A stretch of 46,265 nt of DNA from Fen-999 sp964530115 (GTDB taxonomy: Bacteria > Pseudomonadota > Gammaproteobacteria > Burkholderiales > Rhodocyclaceae), in NCBI GenBank assembly GCA_964530115.1, contig CAZGYD010000134.1, forward strand, positions 1-46,265, given 5' to 3'. Numbering within the stretch: the first letter of the stretch is position 1; every line of letters starts with the position of its first letter. The position numbers and the translations under genes were made by a program. The notes beneath the pieces are model-generated. The model was not told the origin of the DNA and did not search any database. It saw only the letters and a list, made by a program, of their open reading frames with translations. Shown piece after piece: positions 1-6,943 of this stretch.

Positions 1-158
1 CGGCGGCGTCCCGGACGGTCATGATGCCCATGCCGTAGGTGCCGGCGTCGGCCTTGACGATGACGAAGGGCTCGGCGTCGACGCCGAGTCCTTCGTCATC
101 GTCAAGGCCGACGCCGGCACCTACGGCATGGGCATCATTACCGTCCGGGACGCCGCCG
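1..158. repeat. Near-perfect 158-bp palindrome at window edge
   Basis: Base i pairs with base 159-i across 79 positions with only two mismatches (20/139 and 70/89). The symmetry centre lies between 79 and 80, in GTCGAC. The right arm is the gshA coding sequence; the left arm is the same sequence inverted. Read on the minus strand, the left arm encodes the same gshA segment with two residue changes (Met for Ile, Pro for Ser). A palindrome starting exactly at the first base and folding back into a conserved gene is most easily explained as a chimeric contig end rather than a biological element. Confidence 0.85.
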
Positions 159-559
159 AGGTCAAGGAGCTCTCGCGCCGCCAGAGCAACAAGATGGCGG
201 TGGTCAAGGAGGGCCTGCAGGTCACCGAGGTGATCATCCAGGAAGGCGTGCCGACGGTCGAGACCGTCACCGCCGGCACGGCCGAGCCGGTCGTGTACAT
301 GATCGACCGCTACGTCGTCGGCGGCTTCTACCGCGTCAATACCCAGCGGGGCGTCGACGAGAACCTCAACGCCCCGGGCATGCGCTTCGAGCCGCTCGCT
401 TTCGAGACCGGCTGCACGCTGCCCGACCGCGCCCAGGCGCCGGACGCGCCGCCCAACCGCTTCTACGCCTACGGCGTCGTCGCCCGCCTGGCGCTCATCG
501 CCGCGGCGATCGAACTGGAGCGGAGCGACCGCGAAACGCCCGCGATGACGGCCGCGTGA
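77..559 (+). CDS. gshA: Glutamate-cysteine ligase, proteobacterial type (3' part)
   Basis: C-terminal part of the enzyme that joins L-glutamate and L-cysteine with ATP, the first step of glutathione synthesis in the cytoplasm. The segment FVIVKADAGTYGMGI, followed by VVKEGL, EVIIQEGV, EPVVYMIDRYVVGGFYR and NAPGM, matches the GshA type of Acidithiobacillus and betaproteobacteria (the TIGR02049 family as I recall it), not the E. coli type. No start codon is present. The frame stays open to base 2, but homology should begin near base 77, because everything upstream is the inverted left arm of the palindrome. Two residues in the right arm (Ser at codon 89-91, Ile at codon 137-139) differ from the version encoded by the left arm. 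The gene ends in TGA at 557-559. Confidence 0.8.
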   Translation, partial: VDAESFVIVKADAGTYGMGIITVRDAAEVKELSRRQSNKMAVVKEGLQVTEVIIQEGVPTVETVTAGTAEPVVYMIDRYVVGGFYRVNTQRGVDENLNAPGMRFEPLAFETGCTLPDRAQAPDAPPNRFYAYGVVARLALIAAAIELERSDRETPAMTAA

Positions 560-603
560 GGATCGGCTAGGATGGGAACCGGGACAACCGACGGAGGATG
601 GCA

Positions 604-1443
604 ATGAAAGACCTGGTTTCGATGCGTGTCACGGCCGTCGCCGCGGCGCTGCTGCTCACGGGCTGTCTGAGCAGCCCCGTGAAGATGGGCTCGGAAGGCG
701 GCGCCTCGACGGTCGCCACGGGCGGCGCCGCCGGCGCCTCCGCGAGCGGCGAGAACACCCAGCTGGAAAAATGCGACGAGCCGATGGGCACCGTCTCGCT
801 GGTCGAGAACGTCTCTTCCGGCTGGTACACGATGGTCACGGGCACCTACAAGCTGCCGCCGACCGCCAACCTGCTGCGACTGCTGATCCAGCAGAGCAAC
901 TGCTTCGTCGTCGTCGAGCGCAGCGCCGCGGGCATGGCGGCGATGAAGCGTGAGCGGGCGCTCGAAGACAGCGGCGAGATGCGCGCCGGTAGCGGCTTCC
1001 AGAAAGGCCAGATGGTCGCCTCGGACTACTCGATGACGCCCGAGGTGATCTTCTCGGAATCGAACACGGGCGGTCTGGGCGGCGCGGTCGGCGGCTTGAT
1101 CAAGGGCCCCGCGGGCGCCGTGGTATCCACGGTCGGCGCCGGCACCAAGACGCGCGAGGCCGCGGCCATGCTGACCCTCGTGGACAACCGCTCCGGCGTG
1201 CAGATCGCCGCGGCCGAGGGCAGCGCCAGCAAGACCGACTGGGGCGGCTTCGTCGGCCTCTTCGGCAGCCGCGCCGGCGGCACGCTCGGCGGCTATGCCA
1301 ACTCGCCGCAGGGCAAGGTGATCGCCGGCGCCTTCATGGACGCCTACAACCAGATGGTCCGGGCGCTGCGCAACTACAAGGCGCAGCAGGTCAAGGGCGG
1401 GCTCGGTAAGGGAGGCAGCGGCAAGCTCAAGGTCGGCGACTGA
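604..1443 (+). CDS. CsgG/HfaB-like outer-membrane lipoprotein
   Basis: A 279-residue secreted lipoprotein. The N-terminus carries a signal peptide ending in lipobox LLTGC, so the mature protein should be lipidated at that cysteine. The following Gly/Ala/Ser-rich stretch is a linker. The middle (MGTVSLVEN, LRLLIQQSNCFVVVER, then a Gly-rich region around GGLGGAVGGLIKG) resembles CsgG/HfaB proteins, which form outer-membrane secretion channels or anchor envelope assemblies. ATG 604 is preferred over in-frame ATG 598 because the Shine-Dalgarno GGAGG (593-597) then sits 6 nt upstream. A TAGGAT hexamer at 568-573 may be its -10 box. No curli subunit genes are visible nearby, so the substrate is unknown. 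The family call rests on pattern recognition only. Confidence 0.65.
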   Translation: MKDLVSMRVTAVAAALLLTGCLSSPVKMGSEGGASTVATGGAAGASASGENTQLEKCDEPMGTVSLVENVSSGWYTMVTGTYKLPPTANLLRLLIQQSNCFVVVERSAAGMAAMKRERALEDSGEMRAGSGFQKGQMVASDYSMTPEVIFSESNTGGLGGAVGGLIKGPAGAVVSTVGAGTKTREAAAMLTLVDNRSGVQIAAAEGSASKTDWGGFVGLFGSRAGGTLGGYANSPQGKVIAGAFMDAYNQMVRALRNYKAQQVKGGLGKGGSGKLKVGD

Positions 1444-1449
1444 GAGCCA

Positions 1450-1580
1450 GTGAAAAATTCTGCTGCGCTTGCCAATACTTTGTTGCTCGCTCGCTCAAGG
1501 CTGCGCTTATCTGCATGATATGTCTTGCCTTTCGCTCGCTCGCGCCGCGTCTTGGCGGCGCTCGCGACGAATTTTTTCAC
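1450..1580. repeat. MITE-like element with inverted A/T-rich ends
   Basis: Bounded by GTGAAAAATTC (1450-1460) and its near-exact inverse GAATTTTTTCAC (1569-1580). Inside are repeats of GCTCGCTCGC and a hairpin with 7-bp arms, GCGCCGC (1542-1548) and GCGGCGC (1555-1561). Base composition differs from the surroundings. The size and terminal inverted repeats fit a small non-autonomous element; a large folded terminator/attenuator after the lipoprotein gene is an alternative. There is no second copy in this window and no clear target-site duplication. Confidence 0.4.
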
Positions 1581-1658
1581 AGACTCTGACGGCGGCGGCG
1601 CTGCTTTTCCGGGCGCCCGGCGGCCGCGGCGCCCGGCATCGCTTCCGGCGGTCGTGCC

Positions 1659-1754
1659 GGCGTGTTACCACGGCTGACCAGCCTGAAGGGCGCAGGACGC
1701 CGCGTAGCGGCGGTCTCGAGCGAAGCGAGGGATGGGGCGAAGCCCCACAGTTTC
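1659..1754 (-). repeat. Modular palindromic repeat, long form (copy A)
   Basis: On the minus strand it begins GAAACTGTGGGGC and ends GTAACACGCC, exactly 96 bp like the copy at 12235-12330. It folds into small hairpins: TGGGGC-TTC-GCCCCA, CGCCGC-TAC-GCGGCG, and GGCTG-GT-CAGCC. The second stem has a G-C pair where the 12235 copy has an A-T pair, a compensatory change. It lies 19 bp before the apbE start codon. Confidence 0.8.
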
Positions 1755-1773
1755 GCGGACGGGCGTTCTCCCG

Positions 1774-2787
1774 ATGACAAGATTCCTCCTCGCACTCCTG
1801 GCGTTCGTGCTCGCGGCCTGCGGACGCCCCTCCCTCCATTCGCAGGAAGCCTTCGTCTTCGGCACGCGCGTCGAGGTGCTCGTCTGGGGCGAGCCCGAGG
1901 CGAAGGCTCGTGCGGCTGTCGGCGAGGTGTTGCGCGAGTTCGACCGACTGCACCGGACCTATCACGCCTGGCAGCCCTCGGAGCTCACCGCCCTCAACGA
2001 CGCGATCGCCGCCGGCCGGCCGCACGCGGTCACGCGCGAACTCGCCAGCTTCATCCGCGAGGCGCAGGAAGCCGCGGCGAAGGGCGAGTATCTTTTCGAT
2101 CCGGGCATCGGTCGGCTCATCGCGCTCTGGGGCTTCCAGGGCGACGAGTTCCGGCCGGTCCTGCCCGATCAGGAAGCACTCGCGGCGCTCGTGCGCGCGA
2201 AGCCCTCGATCGCCGACCTGCACCTCGAGGACACGACCGTGACCTCGACGAACCCCGCGGTGGCGCTCGATTTCGGCGGCTACCTCAAGGGCGTCGCACT
2301 CGACCGCGCCGCGGCCAAGCTCAAGGAAAAAGACATCGCCAACGCGCTCATCAACATCGGCGGCAACGTCATGGCGCTGGGCAGCAAGGGCGGCACGCCC
2401 TGGCGCGTCGGCATCCAGCACCCGCGCGGCACCGCGCCCATCGCCACGCTCGAACTCCATGACGGCGAGGCCATCGGCACCTCGGGCGACTATCAGCGCT
2501 ACTTCGAGCTCGAAGGCACGCGCTACTGCCACCTGATCGATCCGCGAAGCGGCCGGCCGGCGACCGGCACGCAGGCGGTGACCGTGCTGATCCCACCGGG
2601 ATTCGGCGGCAATCGCGCCGGCATGTGGTCTGACGTGGTGAGCAAGCCGCTCTTCATCGCCGGCGATGGCTGGCGGCGGCTCGCCGAAAAGCTCGCCGTC
2701 ACGCAGGTGATGCGCATCGGCGCCGAAGGCAGGATCGAGCTCACCGACGCCATGGGCGCGCGCGTCAAGCTAGAATCGGCGCCATGA
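1774..2787 (+). CDS. apbE: FAD:protein FMN transferase (ApbE family lipoprotein)
   Basis: A 337-residue enzyme that attaches FMN from FAD covalently to Thr/Ser of target flavoproteins such as NqrB/NqrC or RnfG/RnfD subunits, on the periplasmic side. It has a signal peptide with lipobox VLAAC (Cys16). The family core is visible in DFGGYLKGVALDR, INIGGNVMALG, WRVGIQHP and the motif HLIDPRSGRPA. Length is normal for the family. ATG 1774 is chosen because it gives a complete lipoprotein signal; the frame extends upstream only into the repeat. The stop overlaps the start of the EIIA gene (ATGA), so apbE is translated ahead of the PTS genes. The flavoprotein it modifies is not encoded in this window. 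Confidence 0.85.
   Translation: MTRFLLALLAFVLAACGRPSLHSQEAFVFGTRVEVLVWGEPEAKARAAVGEVLREFDRLHRTYHAWQPSELTALNDAIAAGRPHAVTRELASFIREAQEAAAKGEYLFDPGIGRLIALWGFQGDEFRPVLPDQEALAALVRAKPSIADLHLEDTTVTSTNPAVALDFGGYLKGVALDRAAAKLKEKDIANALINIGGNVMALGSKGGTPWRVGIQHPRGTAPIATLELHDGEAIGTSGDYQRYFELEGTRYCHLIDPRSGRPATGTQAVTVLIPPGFGGNRAGMWSDVVSKPLFIAGDGWRRLAEKLAVTQVMRIGAEGRIELTDAMGARVKLESAP
2771..2776 (+). promoter_or_regulatory. Candidate -10 box, leaderless arrangement (EIIA gene)
   Basis: TAGAAT followed by 7 nt (CGGCGCC) and ATG 2784, inside the end of apbE. The same hexamer-to-ATG spacing recurs upstream of metX (5216) and the small membrane protein (36321). Transcription would begin at or next to the start codon. 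No good -35 is seen. Confidence 0.4.
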
Positions 2788-3170
2788 TCGGTCTCTTCCT
2801 CGTCACCCACGCGACCTACGGCGAATCGCTGATCCAGTGCGCCTGCCACGTGCTCAACAAGCGGCCGCCGCTGCTCGCGCAGATCGGCATCGCCGCCCAG
2901 GACGATCCGCTCGACGTGCTTCCGCTCGCCGAACGCATGATCCGGCTGGTCGACGACGGCGATGGCGTGCTCATCCTTACCGACGTCTTCGGCGCCACGC
3001 CGGCCAACCTGGCGATGAAGCTGCTCAAGCCCGGCCGCGTCGAAGGCATCGCCGGCGTCAATCTGCCGATGCTCCTGCGCGCCCTGACCTACCGCGACCG
3101 CGACATGGACACCCTGATCGCCAAGGCCCTGGCCGGTGGCCGTGACGGCGTCATCCAGATGCACCGCTGA
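2784..3170 (+). CDS. PTS EIIA component, mannose family
   Basis: A 128-residue cytoplasmic phosphocarrier. The N-terminus MIGLFLVTHATYGESL places His9 in the position of the phosphorylated histidine of EIIA(Man) domains. The segment GVLILTDVFGATPANLA is the second conserved block of the fold. It would accept phosphate from HPr. No EIIB or EIIC sugar permease lies nearby, so a regulatory role is more likely than sugar uptake, as in many betaproteobacteria where EIIA(Man), HPr and EI form a stand-alone relay. The start overlaps the apbE stop by four bases, and the gene is followed after 10 bp by ptsH. Confidence 0.85.
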   Translation: MIGLFLVTHATYGESLIQCACHVLNKRPPLLAQIGIAAQDDPLDVLPLAERMIRLVDDGDGVLILTDVFGATPANLAMKLLKPGRVEGIAGVNLPMLLRALTYRDRDMDTLIAKALAGGRDGVIQMHR

Positions 3171-3180
3171 GGGCCTGCGG

Positions 3181-3450
3181 ATGCCGAAAGCGGAGCTCGA
3201 GATCGTGAACAAGCTCGGCCTGCACGCGCGGGCCTCGGCCAAACTCACCCAGGTCGCCGGCGGCTTTCCCTGCGAAGTCTGGATGGAGCGTAACGGCCGG
3301 CGCATCAATGCCAAGAGCATCATGGGCGTGATGATGCTCGCTGCCGGCAAAGGCTCGAAGGTCGTCGTCGACTGCGAGGGCGAGCGCGCCGACGAAGCGC
3401 TCGAAGCGATCCGCGCGCTGGTCGCCGACCGCTTCGGGGAGCCCGAATGA
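3181..3450 (+). CDS. ptsH: Phosphocarrier protein HPr
   Basis: An 89-residue HPr. The active-site block GLHARAS puts the phosphorylated histidine at position 15, and the regulatory serine is Ser46 in NAKSIMGVMML; both are at canonical positions. It transfers phosphate from EI to the EIIA encoded just upstream. Ser46 suggests control by an HPr kinase/phosphorylase, which is not in this window. ATG 3181 gives canonical numbering; longer in-frame starts are not supported. The stop overlaps the ptsI start (ATGA). Confidence 0.92.
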   Translation: MPKAELEIVNKLGLHARASAKLTQVAGGFPCEVWMERNGRRINAKSIMGVMMLAAGKGSKVVVDCEGERADEALEAIRALVADRFGEPE

Positions 3451-5180
3451 GCTTCACGATCCACGGCCTCGCCGTCTCCGGCGGCATCGCCATCGGCCGC
3501 GCCCACCTCGTTTCGCACGCGACCCTCGAAGTCGCCCACTACCGCGTCCGCGAAAAAGACATCCCGGCCGAGATCGAGCGCTTCGACCGTGCCATCGCCA
3601 CCGTGCGCACCGAGCTGACGGCGCTGCGCGGCGAGGCGACCCAGCCCGGCACGCCGACCGAGGTGGCGGCCTTCGTCGACATCCACGCGATGCTCCTCGA
3701 CGATCCGCTGATCTCCGAGCTGCCCAAAGACCTGATCCGAAGCCGCCGCTGCAACGCCGAATGGGCGGTGGTCCAGCAGATGGAGCAGCTGGTCGCCCAG
3801 TTCGAGGAGATCGAGGACAGCTACCTGCGCGAGCGCAAGCACGACGTCGTCCAGGTCGTCGAACGCGTGGTCAAGGCCCTGATGGGCAAGGCGCGCAAGC
3901 TCACCCGGCGCGGCCGCGACGAAGAGCTGATCATCGTCGCCCACGATCTCTCCCCGGCTGACACGATCCAGTTCAAGAACCTCAGGATCGGCGGCTTCGT
4001 CACCGACCTCGGCGGCGCCACCTCGCACACCGCGATCGTCGCCCGCAGCCTCGCCATCCCCGCCGTCGTCGGCCTGCACCACGCCCGGGCGCTGGTGCGC
4101 GAGGACGACCTGCTCGTCGTCGATGGCAGCCGCGGTGTGCTCATCGTCGAGCCGGACGCCCGCGTCCTCGAGGAATACCGGCTCAGGAAGCGCGAGCTCG
4201 AGCTCGAGCGCTCCAAGCTCAAGCGGCTGAAGACCGCGCGCTCGGCGACACTCGACGGCGAGGAGGTCGCCCTCTACGCCAACATCGAACTGCCGCAGGA
4301 CATCGAGCAGGTCCGCGAGGTCGGCGCCGAGGGCATCGGCCTGTTCCGCACCGAATTCCTGTTCATGAACCGCGACGACCTGCCCGACGAGGACGAGCAG
4401 TACGAAGCCTACAAGGCCGTCGCCAAGGCCATGGGCGGCCGGCCGGTGACCATCCGCACGCTCGACATCGGCGCCGACAAGAACGCCGGTGCGCTGACGG
4501 GCGGCGAGCGCCAGGCGCCGAACCCGGCGCTCGGCCTGCGGGCGATCCGCTACTGCCTTGCCGAGCCGCAGATGTTCCTCACCCAGCTGCGCGCGATCCT
4601 GCGCGCCGGCTACTACGGCAAGATCCGCCTGCTGATCCCCATGCTCGCGCACGTCTCGGAGATCGAACAGACGCTGGCGATGATCCGCCAGGCCAAGGAG
4701 CAGCTCCGGGACACGCGGCACAAGTTCGACGAGCACATGCCGGTCGGCGGCATGATCGAGATTCCCGCCGCGGCGCTCACACTCGGCGCCTTCGTCAAGC
4801 GCCTGCAGTTCCTCTCGATCGGCACCAACGACCTGATCCAGTATGCGCTGGCGATCGACCGCACCGACGAGTCGGTCGCCCACCTCTACGATCCGCTGCA
4901 CCCGGCCATCCTGCGGCTCATCGCCCAGACCATCGCCGCCGGCTCACGCATGGACGTGCCCGTGGCCGTCTGCGGCGAGATGGCCGGCGACCCGGCGATG
5001 ACGCGGCTCTTGATCGGCATGGGGCTCCGGCAGTTCTCCATGCACCCCTCGCTGATCCTCGAGGTCAAACAGCAGGTGGTGATGTCGGATGCCGAACAGC
5101 TGGCGGCCAAGGTCGCGCGCATCCTGCGCTGCGACGAGCCCGACCGGCTGCGCGAACTGGTCGAGCGGCTCAACGCCTGA
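3447..5180 (+). CDS. ptsI: PTS enzyme I (PEP-protein phosphotransferase)
   Basis: A 577-residue enzyme I, close to the usual length of about 575. It autophosphorylates from phosphoenolpyruvate and passes the phosphate to HPr. The phosphohistidine motif GGATSHTAIVARS places the active His at 194. The PEP-binding barrel follows, with EGIGLFRTEFLFMNRD, TIRTLDIGADK, the segment FLSIGTNDLIQYALAIDR and the catalytic cysteine in VAVCGEMAGDP. It is the last gene of the apbE-EIIA-ptsH-ptsI unit. Its TGA stop overlaps the first bases of a 24-bp short repeat (5179-5202). Confidence 0.95.
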   Translation: MSFTIHGLAVSGGIAIGRAHLVSHATLEVAHYRVREKDIPAEIERFDRAIATVRTELTALRGEATQPGTPTEVAAFVDIHAMLLDDPLISELPKDLIRSRRCNAEWAVVQQMEQLVAQFEEIEDSYLRERKHDVVQVVERVVKALMGKARKLTRRGRDEELIIVAHDLSPADTIQFKNLRIGGFVTDLGGATSHTAIVARSLAIPAVVGLHHARALVREDDLLVVDGSRGVLIVEPDARVLEEYRLRKRELELERSKLKRLKTARSATLDGEEVALYANIELPQDIEQVREVGAEGIGLFRTEFLFMNRDDLPDEDEQYEAYKAVAKAMGGRPVTIRTLDIGADKNAGALTGGERQAPNPALGLRAIRYCLAEPQMFLTQLRAILRAGYYGKIRLLIPMLAHVSEIEQTLAMIRQAKEQLRDTRHKFDEHMPVGGMIEIPAAALTLGAFVKRLQFLSIGTNDLIQYALAIDRTDESVAHLYDPLHPAILRLIAQTIAAGSRMDVPVAVCGEMAGDPAMTRLLIGMGLRQFSMHPSLILEVKQQVVMSDAEQLAAKVARILRCDEPDRLRELVERLNA

Positions 5181-5202
5181 AACTCAGCCGCGGCGGCACG
5201 CC
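5179..5202 (+). repeat. Modular repeat, 24-bp short form (after ptsI)
   Basis: Begins GAAACTCAGCCG and ends GCACGCC. The ptsI stop TGA (5178-5180) overlaps its first two bases. The third quarter (CGGCGG) is more diverged than in the other copies. Confidence 0.65.
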
Positions 5203-5215
5203 GGCACGGCGACCT

Positions 5216-5221
5216 TATAAT
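5216..5221 (+). promoter_or_regulatory. TATAAT -10 box, leaderless arrangement (metX)
   Basis: A perfect TATAAT followed by 7 nt (CCTGCGC) and the metX ATG at 5229. There is no room for a Shine-Dalgarno between a start site at about 5228 and the codon, so the transcript is probably leaderless. The -35 position would fall inside the upstream short repeat; no consensus hexamer is visible there. Confidence 0.5.
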
Positions 5222-5228
5222 CCTGCGC

Positions 5229-6341
5229 ATGTCACGGCAGCCCGGCAGCGTCGGCATCGTCACCCCGCAGCGCGCGCAGTTTCCGGCGCCGCTGCTGCTC
5301 GCCTGCGGCGAGACGCTGCCGGGCTTCGAGCTCGTGTATGAAACCTACGGCACGCTCAACGCGGCGCGGACCAACGCGATCCTCGTCTGCCATGCGCTGT
5401 CGGGGCATCATCACGTCGCCGGCCACTATGCCGACAACCCGAAGAACGTCGGCTGGTGGGACAACATGATCGGCCCCGGCAAGCCGATCGACACCGAGCG
5501 CTTCTTCGTCGTCGGCGTAAACAACCTCGGCGGCTGCCACGGCTCGACGGGGCCCGCCTCGATCAATCCGGCGACCGGCCAGCGCTGGGGGGCGGATTTC
5601 CCGGTGGTCACGGTGCCTGACTGGGTCGATGCCCAGGCGAGGCTTGCCGACCACCTTGGCATCGACCAGTGGGCGGCGACCGTCGGCGGCAGCCTCGGCG
5701 GCATGCAGGCGCTGCAATGGACGATGCAGTACCCGCAGCGCGTGCGTCATGCGCTGGTGATCGCCGCGGCGCCGAACCTGACCGCCGAGAACATCGCCTT
5801 CAACGAGGTCGCCCGTCAGGCGATCCTCACCGACCCCGAGTACCAGGCCGGCCGGCGCCCCGTCAGGGGGCTGCGGCTGGCGCGCATGCTCGGCCACATC
5901 ACCTATCTCTCGGACGACCAGATGGCCGAGAAATTCGGCCGCAAGCGGCGCGCCGGCAGCGGCCGCTACACCTTCGGCGTCGAGTTCGAGGTGGAGTCCT
6001 ACCTCAATTATCAGGGCGACAAGTTCGCCGAATGGTTCGACGCCGACACCTACCTGCGCATGACCAAGGCGCTCGACTACTTCGATCCGGCCGCCGAGAC
6101 GGGCGGCAGCCTCCAGGCCGCACTGGCGCGGGCCAAGGCGAAATTTCTGGTCGTCTCGTTCTCGACCGATTGGCGCTTTTCGCCCGAGCGCTCGCGCGAG
6201 ATCGTCGATGCGCTGGTGCACAACGGCCAGGACGTCGCTTACGCCGAGATCAAGAGCCGCCACGGCCACGACTCCTTCCTCATGCATGACGCGCATTACC
6301 ACGCCGTGATCCGCGCCTACCTGGAGAACGTGCGCACATGA
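5229..6341 (+). CDS. metX: Homoserine O-acyltransferase MetX
   Basis: A 370-residue alpha/beta-hydrolase-fold enzyme that acylates homoserine for methionine synthesis. The nucleophile elbow GGSLGGMQALQW puts the catalytic Ser at 155. The Asp of the triad lies in FSTDWRFSPERS and the His in SRHGHDSFLM near the C-terminus. The early blocks LVCHALSGHHHVAG and VVGVNNLGGCHGSTGP are typical of MetX. Betaproteobacterial MetX proteins next to metW are often assigned succinyl- rather than acetyl-CoA specificity, which cannot be settled by eye. The stop overlaps the metW start (ATGA), a coupling normal for the pair. Confidence 0.92.
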   Translation: MSRQPGSVGIVTPQRAQFPAPLLLACGETLPGFELVYETYGTLNAARTNAILVCHALSGHHHVAGHYADNPKNVGWWDNMIGPGKPIDTERFFVVGVNNLGGCHGSTGPASINPATGQRWGADFPVVTVPDWVDAQARLADHLGIDQWAATVGGSLGGMQALQWTMQYPQRVRHALVIAAAPNLTAENIAFNEVARQAILTDPEYQAGRRPVRGLRLARMLGHITYLSDDQMAEKFGRKRRAGSGRYTFGVEFEVESYLNYQGDKFAEWFDADTYLRMTKALDYFDPAAETGGSLQAALARAKAKFLVVSFSTDWRFSPERSREIVDALVHNGQDVAYAEIKSRHGHDSFLMHDAHYHAVIRAYLENVRT

Positions 6342-6943
6342 CCGAGACTGCGCTGGCGCTCGGGCGCCCCGACTTCGACGTGATCGCCGGCTGGGTCCAG
6401 CCCGGCGAGCGCGTGCTCGATCTCGGCTGCGGCGACGGCTCGCTGCTCAAGGGCCTGATCGAGACCCGCGGCGTGCGCGGCTGGGGCGTGGAGATCGACG
6501 ATGCCAAGGTGCTCGCCGCGATCCGGAACGGCATCAACGTCATCCAGGGCGACCTCGAAGAGGGGCTCAAGGACTTCGAGGACGGCGCCTTCCACCACGT
6601 GATCCTGTCACTGACGCTCCAGGCGATGCGCCACACCGAGCGCATCATCCACGAGATGCTGCGCGTCGGCCGCGAGGCGGTGGTCAGCTTCCCGAACTTC
6701 GGCTACTGGAAGCACCGGCAGGCCATCCTCAACGGCCGCATGCCGGTTTCCGAAAGCCTGCCGCACCAGTGGTACGACACACCCAACGTGCGCTTCTTCA
6801 CCATCGCCGATTTCGACGCCTTCTGCGCCGAACGCGGCATCATCGTGCGCGAGCGCAAGGTGTTCGACGCCGGCCGCGAGATCACCGAGGAGCACAACTT
6901 CCTCGGCAGCATCGCCGTCTATCGACTCGGTCGCGCCAGGTAA
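6338..6943 (+). CDS. metW: Methionine biosynthesis protein MetW
   Basis: A 201-residue protein of the class I SAM-methyltransferase fold. The SAM-binding glycine motif is VLDLGCGDGSLL (residues 27-38), followed by GVEIDDAKV. Family-specific blocks include SLTLQAMRH, VSFPNFGYWKHR and LPHQWYDTPNVRFFTIADF. MetW works with MetX in methionine synthesis in many proteobacteria; its own reaction is not well defined. It starts inside the metX stop. Its 3' end overlaps the convergent epimerase gene by 25 bp. Confidence 0.93.
   Translation: MTETALALGRPDFDVIAGWVQPGERVLDLGCGDGSLLKGLIETRGVRGWGVEIDDAKVLAAIRNGINVIQGDLEEGLKDFEDGAFHHVILSLTLQAMRHTERIIHEMLRVGREAVVSFPNFGYWKHRQAILNGRMPVSESLPHQWYDTPNVRFFTIADFDAFCAERGIIVRERKVFDAGREITEEHNFLGSIAVYRLGRAR

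Larger units (their letters stand above)
1444..1773. other. Repeat-filled intergenic region, no gene seen
   Basis: These 330 bases between the CsgG-like gene and apbE hold no convincing gene. In order they contain a 131-bp element with inverted ends (1450-1580), a hairpin with 9-bp arms CCGGGCGCC (1609-1617) and GGCGCCCGG (1628-1636), and an inverted 96-bp copy of the modular repeat (1659-1754). The first part is clearly less GC-rich than the rest of the window. Confidence 0.7.

Noticed and set aside
1..158. Palindrome as a replication or telomere-like structure
   Set aside because: It is made entirely of gshA coding sequence and starts at the first base, which fits an assembly fold-back better than a functional hairpin.
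2523..4901. 792-codon open frame antisense to the PTS genes
   Set aside because: It mirrors apbE, the EIIA gene, ptsH and ptsI, has a biased composition (His/Glu/Asp/Arg/Leu) and no recognisable domain. Long antisense frames are expected at this GC content.
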